Of a DNA stretch of 64,000 bases, positions 22,351 to 33,800 are shown piece after piece. The stretch is from Opisthocomus hoazin (Eukaryota; Chordata; Aves; Opisthocomiformes; Opisthocomidae). The notes under the pieces were generated by a model. The model ran no database searches. It was not told the DNA's origin and saw only the letters and a program-made list of their open reading frames with translations. Position numbers and translations under genes: made by a program. The stretch lies in assembly GCF_030867145.1 (NCBI RefSeq), contig NC_134419.1:70985403-71049402 (forward strand), read 5' to 3'. Position 1 is the stretch's first letter, and each line of letters begins with the position of its first letter.

Positions 22351-23488
22351 TGTTATGGGTTTGTGTGGCAAGGTTTTGGTAGCGGGGGGGCTATAGGGGT
22401 GGCTTCTGTGAGAAGCTGCTCCCATGTCTGATAAAGCCAGTGTCAGCCGGCTCTAAGATGGACCCGCTGCTGCTCAGGGCCAAGCCAGTCAGCGATGGTG
22501 GTAGCGCCTCTGTGATAACATAGTGAAGAAGGGGAAGAAAAAACTGCGGTGAAAAGGCAGTGAGGAGAGAGGAGTGACGCTATGTGAGAGAAACAACTCT
22601 GCAGACACCAAGGTCAGTGAAGAAGGAGGGGGGAGAAGGTGCTCAAGATGCCAGAGCAGAGTCTTCCCTTGCAGCTCGTGACGAAGATCATGGTGAGGCA
22701 GGTTGTCCCCCTGCAGCCCATGGAGGCTTATGGTGGAGCAGATATCCACCTGTAGCCTGTGAAACGGACCCCATGCCGGAGTAAGTGGATGCCTGAGGGA
22801 AGCTGTGACCCCATGGGGAGCCCGTGCTAGAGCAGGCTCCTGCTGGGACCTACAGACCTGTAGAGAGAGGAGCCCATGGTGGAGCAGGTTTGCTGGCAGG
22901 GCTTGTGACCCTGTGAGGGACACACACTGGAGCAGCCTGTTCCTGAAGGACTGCAGCCCATGGGAGGGACCCATGCTGGGGCAGTTCGTGAAGAGCTGCA
23001 GCCCGTGGGAAGGACTCACGTGGGAGAAGTTTGTGGAGAACTCTCTCCTGTGAGAAGGACCTCGGGCTGGAGCAGGGGAAGAGTGTGAGGAGTCCTTCCC
23101 CTGAGGGACAAGGAGCAGCAGAGACAATGTGTGATGAACTGATCGTAACCCTCATTCCCCGTCCCCCTGCGCCGCTCAGGGGGAGGAGGGAGAGAAAGGG
23201 GAGTGAAGCTGAGCCCGGGAAAAAGGGAGGGGTGGGGGAAGGTATTTTAAGATCCGAATTTATTTCTCACTATCCTGCTCTAATTTGATTGGTGATGAAT
23301 TAAACTCCCTTTTCTCCCGAAGTTCAGTGTGTTTTGTCTGTGACAGTAATTGGTGAGTGATCTCTCCCTGTCCTTGTCTCGACCCTCGAGCCTTTCATCA
23401 CATTTCCTTTCCCCTGCCCAGCTGAGGAGGGGGAGTGATAGAGCAGCTTTGGTGGGCACCTGGCATTTGTCCAAGCCAAACCAAAACA
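22351..23488 (+). mobile_element. Solo LTR of an avian ERVL-like endogenous retrovirus
   Basis: A 1.14-kb block beginning TGTTATGGGTTTGTGTGGC and ending CCAAACCAAAACA, so the ends are TGTT...AACA. It is flanked by CCGAG (22346-22350) and CCAAG (23489-23493), a probable 5-bp target duplication with one change. The middle is a degenerate tandem of units around CCATGGTGGAGCAGG. ATTAAA at 23299-23304 is a likely LTR poly(A) signal. No gag, pol or env sequence is present on either side, so this is a solo LTR left by recombination. The start is a widespread bird LTR sequence that I recognise; the ERVL class is from memory. Confidence 0.8.
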
Positions 23489-23493
23489 CCAAG

Positions 23494-26400
23494 TTATCTG
23501 CATTCTTTCATAACCTCAATATATGATATTTTTTGCATATCTATTTTCTTATGCTGCCGTTGGTTTGTCCTGAGACACCGTGTTCCTGCAGATGGCTGTA
23601 CCCCTTCTCTCAGCCGCTCCACAGAGCGTTTCTTCCCAGCGCCCGCACCAGCTGCCCGCTGCTGCCGGCGAGCGCTGAGTGCTTGCGGTGCTGAGGCGGG
23701 CTCTGGCTCGCTTGGGTGGTCTTGCACGTGGCATCCAGCACAGGATGAAAAAGAGGAGGCATTCATGGAAGCTCTCCTGCTGTTCCTGCCACGGGCAAAG
23801 GCAGTAGCATGAGCTCTTCTGTCAGGATGAACTACACAAGGAGTTTAGCACGAGCTCTTGGGTCAGGAAAGTGTCTCCTCTTCCATAACCCGAGGGTTGT
23901 AGAGGACCTGATTTGCAGTATGTTGGTTTTGGCAGTGCCCCGTGTGGGCAGTCCTGCAAGATCAAGGTCTCTTTATGTACAGGAGCCCTTGCTGCACAGG
24001 GAAAAAAGCGCCTGTCAAAAAAAGAGCCTGTCGAAGCTGCTCCTCGCTGCAGAGCCAGGGGGGTGAAGAAACGAGCTGGTTTTGCTCTTACAGACATTTA
24101 ATCTTGTTTATGACATGGAGAAAAAAAAATTGTCAAAAGTTTTAGACTGAAATTTGTGATGTGCATTTTAAGGAGAAATTAAACATTTTCCTATTGTCTT
24201 CCTCCTCCCCCTTTCGTTTTGGGCTCCCGCCATGAGCTGCCCCAGCCAGGCCGAGGGGACACCTGGGGTTCCCAGCAGAGGTGACCCAAAGCCTCCAAAC
24301 CTGGGTGAGGAGGAAAAAGAAAAAATTACATATGGAAAACAGTCTGAGGGAGACTGAACGATGAGGCAGCAAAATTGGCCTCCTCTCTTCCCTCCCTACA
24401 CCTAACCAAGGTCACAGGCAGCCCTGGAAGTGGACACCCCCCAGCAAGCCGGTGCCATGTCCTCCCCGCAGACAGAGCAGCGCTGGAGGGAACCACAGAG
24501 ACAACTGCAGTGACAGGGGTCGCTTGGCTCTTTAGGGATGTGCTTTAAGGAATATGTGGCATAATCTGGTCCGCTTTCTCACCTACTTTTAAATAAAAGG
24601 AGAACAGTTTGTAAAATGAGCTGGAGATGGCTTTTGTTGCAAGCCTGGTCTCTGAGATGAGAGGAAGTGGTAATTAGTTAAAGCAGCTGGCTGGTACTTC
24701 TACGTATCTTCTTGTCCTGGTACAAGAGTAACATTTGCCCCAAAGCGGTGTGCACGCCGCTGACTGTTGTGGCAGCAGTCTGTGGAAGTGGGGTGTGTTC
24801 GTGTGGGTGTACGTAGGAGGGCGTCTTGTGGGGGTGCTTGGTGCCATCAGGTGTAGCAGGGTACGTGCCATCAGCTGCAGCCCTGCTTCCCTCTCTTCCA
24901 GGAACACCAGCCCACGGTGGTTTTCGGATCCCTTCTCGGCCAGGCGCTGTAGGCACAGCTGCGCTGTCGGACCTGGTCCCACGTCCAGGTGACCACGGTG
25001 GCTGCTGGTGTTGGGTTCGCCGTGTTTCCAGATCACAGCTTGGTTCTGTCTCATTACCAAGAATAAGCAAGCTCAGGTAGTTTGCAGACGGTGATAGGTG
25101 TGTTGGGAAGGTGCTTGTCAAGACAAGCTTTTCTCGCCTCTACTTCTCTCCCCCCTCTCTTGTCTCACTTCTCCAAATAAGGTCCGTGTGATTACACTCT
25201 TACTTAGCTTTGCATAAGTTGCCGTCGTATTTATGTGGCCAGGTAAGAATCTGGGTACAAAAAATATGAGTTTTGACTGAATGTAGTTAAAAAAAAATAA
25301 AGATTATTTTTGATTCAGTACTAATGTAGATGTTTTTAAAATTCCCTGCCTTAATGGTCAGGAAGATCAAATGACAAGGCCCTTTGCTCACCGCCCCATC
25401 GCACGGCAAAGCTGCTGTCTGAAGTTGCTGGCTGCTGCTAATCCTGGGCTAATGCTAAGGAGTGATGGTGAAGCTTTCTTTCAGTGCCTGCTGTTGAGAC
25501 TGTAGCTGGGCTGAAAGGCAAAGAATTAATCCTGCAAATTAGGTGATTTAAGCCCAAGATAAGACTAAGTTGTAGAAACATTTCGACTTGTCAATGTTTT
25601 ATATGAAAACAACCTGAAATCCTCCCACACCTGTGACGTCTGGTTGCGAGCGGAGGCATGTCCTCCTCTGGGTGTTGTGTGCTCTGGAATTAGCTCCTAG
25701 AAAGCACATCCTCGGGGCATGGCAAAAGGGTGACCTTACCTCTGTGGCATGTGCCAGGGTTTGAAGCTGTTGGGGGACACGGGGGCTTCCTTGGTGAAGT
25801 CGTGTTTTGTGTTTGCCTCCCTTTGCTTAGGCAAGCTCAGGATCTGCAAGCTTGGCAGCGGCAGTCTGGTGGGGGAGGTGGGGGGCTGCGTCGAAGGGTG
25901 ATGCTTGTAAAGCACCTGGAACTGGGTAAAGAACTGCAAGACACAGAGTGTTATTGTGTATGTAATCCCTGATGACACTTCTTTAATCCCCTCTTCCTTC
26001 TGGACCCCTGCAGGTGACCAAGCGTGGCCTGCTCCAGGTATCTTGCTTTGTCTGATGGGAGGCGTATGAGGTGCAGGCAGCTACAGGGGCTTCATGGGTC
26101 CTTGCTCTGACCAGGTGTGTCTGGGATGGGTGGCCCTGGCAGAGGAAGGGTTGGAGACTGATGATCTGGTACAAGGCAGGGGGATGCCTGTTGCCTCAGG
26201 TGTCTCACCCCCTCTTCTGAAGAGAAAAGCCTGCCCAGAGGAGAAGTTTCCATTGCTCAAAGCTTGGCTTGTGTCCTGAGGTTTAAAGTGTTGCATGCCC
26301 CCGGGCTCCTGGGCGCACCCACAGGAGAGTCTCCCCACCCATGGAGACATGGGGGTGCTGGCGCACAGTTTCGAGGACTGGGGAAACTAAGGAGTCGAGA

Positions 26401-27783
26401 CACCAGCATTGAACATTAAAACCAGGGTGAAACAGTAAGATAGAGAGAGGAACCACCGCTTGGCTCCTTCCTCTGGCTAAACACGTTCCTTCCTGCAGGA
26501 GCTGATGCACAGGGATGGGTGAGGGGGATAGCAGTGGAAGGTGGGACTGGGACTGGGACAGGCAGCATGGGGACCCGTGGGACACCCCGGGAAGCTGATT
26601 CCTGACCCCCACTGCCCTGACGCCTGGGGTTTGCTGGGTTGTGCTTTCAAGGAATTGGCACCTGGAGTGAGGGGAGTGGGCCTGTGTTGGTGATTTCACT
26701 AACAAGCATCAGTTCTTCCCAGCTGCTTATTAAATTTATATAGTTTGCTGCAGAGACAAGTCTTTCCTGAGAAAAAGCTTTCTCTATTTTCTTGGAAAAA
26801 CAATTGGTTAATAGAACTGGTTATCAAGAAATGCACTTATTTGTCTTTAACTACATGAAGAAAATCTGCTCTTGCAATGAGAGAGGCAGAGACCCAGCCT
26901 GAATCTGGTCAGATTTGCTCTGGTGAGTGCACCCAGCGCTTTTAATCTGGAGGAGAAATAAATATACATCTTTTAAATAGAAAGCCAAGGCCTCTGCCAG
27001 ATACGCTTGGTCTAAATCTGGGCATGCTTGAAAGTGTCACTGAAGTCCACCTATGATGTGATGGCAGCCTTGCTGATTTCAAAGGAAAAATGAGCAGAAA
27101 ATTGACTTTGCTGCACGCTAGCACATAAAAACATCTCCCCAGAAAAGCAATCCTCAGAAAACATGAGGTGTGACAGAGCCTGTGGTTGAGTGTTGTTGAA
27201 GACCTGCGATGAGGATGGGCAGCAGCCTTGGCCAGCCCCGCGGGACAGGTCCCCTCTGCTGTGCTCTACCGCAGGGACCTCTCAGCTGGAGCCCCGAGCG
27301 GTGGTAGGGTCAGGGGGACGTGGCTCTGCCCTGTGAACCCCCAGAGGAGCCGTGTCCAGCTCCTCAACCGGCTCCCCGAGGGCTGCGGGGACCCTGCTGG
27401 GGCTCGGCTTCGAGCGGGAGGAGGCGCAGCGAAGAGGGGAGGAGGGGAGAGTAGAGGTCTGGGTGGCCACGGAGGGAAGGAGAGGAGGGGAGGCTGGGGA
27501 GCCCCTCCTTCCCCTGCAAAACTGGCTTTCTCTGGTTTTGATAGGAAAGGAGATGAGTAGGCAGGGAGACTTCTTCTCCTGTCTTTCCGACTGTTTTCGT
27601 GTTTTTTCCTTTTATCGGTTCCCTACCCTTCTCCCCAGGGTAGGAGTTGCTTTTGCCCCTCGGGCCAGACATTGCTGAACTCATCACATGAGATTACCTG
27701 CAGCTGATCATCTCCTTGCAGGTAAAGAAACCGTCTTTAGCAATTGGATTAATATTCTTTTCCTTTTTTTCTTTTCCTTGCAG
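23494..27783. other. Spacer or VWA2 intron 1
   Basis: No coding exon recognised over 4.3 kb. Many overlapping GC-rich reading frames occur, but none carries a familiar motif or splice-bounded structure. Confidence 0.5.
27225..27510 (+). promoter_or_regulatory. VWA2: GC-rich block, alternative VWA2 promoter candidate
   Basis: CpG-containing GC-rich stretch 0.3-0.55 kb upstream of the first coding exon. It has no clear TATA box and no strong donor at its right side, so it is the weaker promoter candidate compared with the 20.2-20.56 kb island, but it is much closer. Confidence 0.3.
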
Positions 27784-27842
27784 ATTTGTCACCATGAGCC
27801 TCGTGTTGTTTGAGTCCATCTGCATTTTCCTGCTTCCCCAAG
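27784..27842 (+). CDS. VWA2: VWA2 first coding exon (start codon, signal peptide)
   Basis: Exon from 27784 after TTTCCTTGCAG with 10 nt of 5' UTR, ATG at 27794-27796 in a good context (ACC before ATG). Encodes [16 protein letters not shown], the hydrophobic start of the signal peptide. Leaves in phase 1 at GTACGT. Because the exon begins at an acceptor, at least one noncoding exon lies upstream. Confidence 0.88.
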
Positions 27843-30800
27843 GTACGTATGAAGTCACTGGTTTGCATCGGTGTTTTTTGTCTAGGATGCTTCCCCGCCT
27901 GGAGTTCTTCGTCCCCAGGAACGAGAGCTGAATCACTGCCTCTCCGGGAGGTTAAACCTCTGAAACAGAGTTTCCCACAGAAGGGGAGAAAATAATACCT
28001 GGGGAAACATCTTTTCTGAGGATCCAAACACGTGTGACTGATTTGTATGTGAAGTGTCTAATTGACATGGGAAAACCTGATGTTATTATTACAGTATTAA
28101 AAGTTCATAAATTTCTCCAGTGCAATTATTTGGGGTCTCCCATACTTACGACCGTAATCTTTGGAGCCTAAGCCTGGCCCAGCTCTGGTTCATGTGCTGC
28201 ATCCTTGCACGTGGTGAGCAGAGGGACTGTCCTCCCGTGCGCTGGAGTCGGGTCCTTGGCATTTTTCATGCTCTCTGTGTCCCTGCTAGAAGGATTTTCC
28301 TCCCGTAGATACGCTGCTGTGCGGCATCATCAAATTATTTTTTGCGAGTGTGAAATCTATACAACAAAACAGCATTTTTGCTGCAATAGATTAAAGCCTG
28401 CATGTAATTTTTTTTTAAAGGCAGTTTCTAGTGTTGATGGGTGATTATCTGTTTGGTCCCACAGTTTTGCTGGTGTTGGGTATACAAGAAATTCAGGCTG
28501 ACCAGGAGATGATTGGCAAGATCTCAGCTGCTGGCCAGTGTAAGTTTATTCTTTAAAGCAAGTTTTCTACTTTCTGAATTACTTTTTTCTTTGTTTCTCT
28601 CAGGGTGGGTTTTTTTATTATTATTATTATTATTGTTTTTGTTCATTGGACCCCATTCAGTCCATGAAGTCCCCAGCAATGCTCTGGCAAGCACAGCGCT
28701 GGGGCTGCTTCTGTCCTAGCCTGGCTTTTCCCCTTATTGGTATTAGGTCTTCTGGGATCCTGACCAACTCTGTTTTTCCCGGACCGGCTCTTTGCCTGCC
28801 GGCTGGTGTTTCTGTCAGTTCCTTCAGAGCCTGTTTCAGGCAATCCTGACTGAAGGAGCCGTGTTTAATTGCAAACCTGGTCTGCGATCAGAGCGGTCGC
28901 ATGGCTGACTCATTCGGGCTGCAAAGCCAGCCCCAGCCGCGAAGCGGTGAGTAGGGACGACGGGGCTCTGGCCGGCCCGCAGCCCGCGTTCCCCTGCAGC
29001 TCCCTTGGTGTACGTGCCATCGGTTACCTGTAAACTGTATCATGCGTTCTCCTTCTAGCCGTTATTTTCTATTGTCCGTCTGTCAAGTGATAAATTACAT
29101 GTTTTCCTGTGCCAGGCATGCCCTGCAGCCCCACCCCATAGCACCATGTGTTCAGCTCAGGCTTTCCATCCTGATGTGCTGTCTGTGGACATTTCTCACT
29201 GATGCGCGTCACCAAGAGCCCTTTGGTGGGCTGCAGGCGTCCTGCTTGCGAGTCTCTGCCAGAGACCTGCATTGCTGCAGCCGCGAGACGCAGATCCCTG
29301 CTCCTCGCCCCGGTGAGCTCCAGAGCAGCCTGAGGACCTTTTCTCCATGCCGAGCCCATACTGGGATGGGGCACAGCAGTTTTTCTCTGGGCGTGCTTGG
29401 GCAGGCAGCCGTGGTCAGTGACTGTGGGCGAGCGCTCGGGCCGTTGCACCCCCACGTTCGGATCGGCTGCGAGGGCAAGGCTGACGACCCCCACGCCGTG
29501 CTCCGGGGCAGGGCTGGCCGCCCTGTTAGAAAACCCAGCGACCCAGAAGGGAATGCTTTACAGCTGTCAAGCCCTCACAGCCTGGTATTAGAAAACCCTA
29601 AGCATAAAATTCAGGTTTTCGCTAGCAGGAATGATTTGGAAAAAAGTAGTGGTAATAAAGTGATGATGATGATAATGGGGACAGAGAAAGGGCATGGGCC
29701 AAAAGGGTCTGAAAAGGTTGGTGTGCTTGCTGCAGGTATTGAGCTGCTGGATTCAGTTTCCCTTGATGTTGGTTGTGGTAAATGCTGCAGAGGTGACTTT
29801 GAAATTTCTGTGTAAATGCTTTGAAAATGTCTCTTCAGAGTCTGCAGAGTGTCTTTTTTTTATTATTATTTTTGTCAGTGAAATTATGGGTTTCCACTGC
29901 AGCATGAGCACCTCAGGAACTTGTACTTAGGAGCGGTCGTGTTTGTGCAGGCAGGGGTGATACAAGGACACGTCTCTGAAGACAGGATAAAAGGCAGATT
30001 TTTGTGAAGTGCATTTCTGTCAGTGCCTCGGAGCTGTTTGGAGAGTTTGCTTTGAGAAAAATAAGAGCGTGTTTTGAAAAACGTGCTGCAGATAAAATGT
30101 ATCTGGCTCTGCGGGTCTCCGTCGGCTTCGCAAACACCTTCTGGATTCCCATCCACGCCTCGGGCTGGCAGAGGCTGCAGGTCCTGCCGGGCACGGCCAC
30201 CTCTCCCTGCTGCTCACCCCTCCGCGTCCCCACCTCGCTCTGCGCTCAGTGGTGTCGCGGCGTCAGCTCCTTGGAGCTGTTGCTCTCGTGGTTTCGCTGA
30301 GCTGCTGAATTGGGGCTGGGGGCCTGAAATCTGAGATGAACATCTCAAGGCTGGGAGGGCTGAATGGGCGCTGCTGCCGGCCAGAGCAGGACCGCCTGTG
30401 GGGTTTGGGGTGTGAGCACGGAGCTGCCCCAGCCCGGCCTCGGCGAGTCCGTTTGTCTGGACTCTCTGCTCTTGGCTGTCTGCTCCCAGAGAGTGACACT
30501 AACAAAAAGCAGTTTCACAGTGTGTATATTTTTCTCCTAGTGATGCAGTGCTCTGCTGCGGTAGATGTCCTTCTCCTCTTGGATGGCTCCTACAGCATTG
30601 GCAAAGGAAGCTTTGAAAGGTCTAAGCTCTTCGCAGGCAAGCTCTGTGATGCCTTGGACATCCATCCAGACAGGGTGAGTGTCAGGAGCATCTCATTTTA
30701 GTTTCAAGCAGCTTAGCAATGCGAGGAAAGGACAGTGATAAAGTGCGGAGTGAAATTCTGAAATTCAACCTAGTAGCTACCATGGGGGCAGAGTATTTAT

Positions 30801-33800
30801 TAAGAAAGATGCCGTGAAGCAGTGGGTTTGGAGGACACTTCTTGATTCTTCACAGATTTTACGCAGTTTCATTTGGTCTTGAGAAAAGACATAATAGAGT
30901 ATATATAGAAGAGAATATATGTAGAATAGAATAGAATATTCTATAATCTTTCAGGTTAAAGATTATGATTTGGGGTTGTTTTACTGATTTCTGTTTTGGT
31001 CTAGATGCCCATAGATTAAAATGGTTGGATCTTTTTATTGTTTTTCCCTGGAAAGCTGCAGAATTAGACTCTGTGAAGTTAGTTGCCTTTCTGTACAGAT
31101 ATAAATGATACAGTCTGCTTGTCCTGCTTCTCCTAGAAGATCTCTATTCCAAAATAAGCCAAAAGGACAGAAGGGAAGGAGTTCATTGCAAGGCACCAGC
31201 TGCATACTGAGGCGTTTGGGGATCTGCGTGCTGCCATAGGTCCCCAAGGTGTCACTGCACTCCCCACCTGCTAGTGGAGCCATGCGCTTCATGCCAGTGC
31301 TCACCAGAGGGAAGGGCACAGGACTGGGACTGCTAGCTGGAGTCCAGGTAGCTGGTATTTTCAGATACCCAGTGTAGAATACACTAAAATAAACAGACAG
31401 GTGTGGCTATGCTGAGTTCTTTCTTGTCGTTCCTATTCTGGACCTTGGCTGAAATTGAAGCCTAATTCTGGGTGCTGTGTCTCTCAAAGGAGTAATGGGA
31501 GCTGCACCATGGCAGTCCGGGCTCCCTCAGGTCCTGCCTGCTACCTGGAGCCATCCTCGAGGCACCTCTGGGCGTGAATGACACGTCCTGGGGTTTGTCC
31601 GAGGGGATTTCAAGCCAGACCCAGCTGCAGTTCCAGCTGCGCATGCAGTCCCACTTGTGCCAGCGGCCTTGGAGCGGGCTAGGCCGGTTGCTGTACTTCA
31701 TTCCCTGCCAGACCTATTCCAAATAAATATCAGGTCTTTGGGAAGGACATGGCAGGGGTGTGAGGTCTCTGTGTAGCGGGATGAAGAACCTGATGTAGGA
31801 CAGAGAGAGGGTCTGGTCCTGCTGAGGCTTTGAGGACCTCTGGTCCACCTCTGTTTCTCCAGAGGGGTCTGGGAGCAGAGGAGCAAACTGGTCTTGTCAT
31901 AGAGTTATAGAATCATTGAGGTTGGAGAAGACCTCTAAGATCATCAAGTCCAACCATCAACCCATCACCACCATGCCTGCTAAACCATGTCCTGAAGTGC
32001 CACGTCTACACATTTTTTCAACACCTCCAGGCATGGTGACTCCACCATTTGCTTGGGCAGCCTGTTCCAATGCTTCACAACTCTTTCAGTAAGACATTTT
32101 TCCTAATATCCACTCTAAAACTCCCTTGACGCAACTTAAGGCCATGTTTGCTCCTGGTTCCGACAGCAGGAATGCTTAGACTCTAACCCGTAAACCTCCT
32201 CTGGACCAACTACCACCACTGCTCCAGGTCCTAAAATTGAAAGCTGCTGCTCTGTGCCTGTTGCAGGGACCTTTTGGAAGCTGAAATCGCCATTCTTCTC
32301 CATCATTTTCTCATCTAAGAAATCTTTCACCCTTCAGATCTTGGTTTACAGCCACACACCAGAGGCTTTCCGCAGCCTGGGTAGCGATGGTGAGGAGTCA
32401 CAGTGCGCGTGCAGGGCTCTGAGAGATGAGAGGTGGCTCAGGTTAAATGGGAATTCCCTTTTCCTGGCTTGTACAAGATTGACTGAAAGCAGAGACTTGT
32501 ATCTAGGAACCAACTGCAATGTAGGCTTAGGCAAAGGAATTTGAACATTTAATATTTGCGGATTTGGTGGGTTGTTTTTTTTAAACACCATCCTTCCCCT
32601 AGTCTTCCTCTTAAACCTTACATAGGCTGGACCAAAAATCTTCGGCCTTTTCATATTTGAAGCTGTCACATTCCATAAAACTTCTTAACTCATAAAGCTT
32701 CAGTGAAATATTCTGGATGTATTGCCCAATACAGGCAACTTTGTTTGCATTTTCAGGCATTTTCAACTATAGAAAATGGTTCTAGAGGAGATACTGGAAA
32801 AATAATTGGTTTGTGTTGCCTACTGTGCTCAATGCCAAAGGGAGCTGCTTTTAGTAATGGAAAGATTGCCTGCACGCAGTGTATAAATGGCTTGGTATAA
32901 AAGGTGTTATTTATAAACTTACTGCCCTTGGGGCTACTGGCTGCTCTGAATGGATAAATACAGATCCTGAGCTGCCTGTAACTGCAGCAGAGGCTCCCGT
33001 TGTTTGCAGTACAACTTCTTTTGCCTTGTTTGTAGTCTGTATAGGTAAGACTGTGGTTTATGCTCTTTTTCAAAGTGAATTTAGGTTGCCAGTAACTCAA
33101 CATGCAAAAGTGTTCATCTCGATACGATCTAGTGCTCCCAAATCTGTAAACTGATCGAAAGTGTAAAGCTCTCACAGGCACCTTTCATAACTTTTAACCT
33201 TTTCTTTTAGGTCCGTGTGGGAATGATACAGTTTAGCACAACTCCTCACCTGGAATTCCCGCTGGATTCATATCTGACCAAACAAGAAGTGAAAGAGAGA
33301 ATCCAGACGATTGTGTTCAGGTCAGCTTATTTTACAGCTCTTCTCTTTTTCTGGGCTATGAATGATCTCTGGACTGAGAGTTTTTTGAGGTCCAGACGTG
33401 TCTGCCTCTGCTGTGCATGCACCAACGTGATGCCCCCAGGGAGGGGGGAGAATGAACGCGTCCGTGGTCCGTAACCCGCAGTCTGCTAAAGACATACAGC
33501 CTGGTCTGGCTTTGTCAGTGAAAGCTGATAGGGGAGAAAGTTTTCAGTGTCCCACTATAACATGGTAAAAAAGGGAGAGTTTTCCATGACAGATTTTTCT
33601 GCCCGTGTGTGCCGGGTGGTGGGTTACCTCTTTCTGGGGAAAAGCAAGTGTGACATTCCCACAGGGCTGAGCAGAGGCAGGACAGCGTGCATCTTCATTT
33701 TTTTGGTGGTTACAGTTTCCTTTGTCCTATGAGGTAGTGACAAATCGCTGGTCCCTAGATATCTGCACGTGTGTGTCTGCTGAATTCAAGAGCATCAGGT

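Noticed and set aside
22489-23155. 212- and 101-codon minus-strand frames
   Set aside because: They lie wholly within the solo LTR, antisense, and arise from its tandem CCATGG-type units; not retroviral or host protein.
24674-25121. Two overlapping minus-strand frames of 128 and 147 codons
   Set aside because: Different frames over the same DNA with no domain content; typical of GC-rich noncoding sequence.
29042-29815. 257-codon plus-strand open frame in VWA2 intron 2
   Set aside because: GC-rich, no recognisable domain, overlapped by frames on the other strand, and no splice link in phase with VWA2; likely chance.
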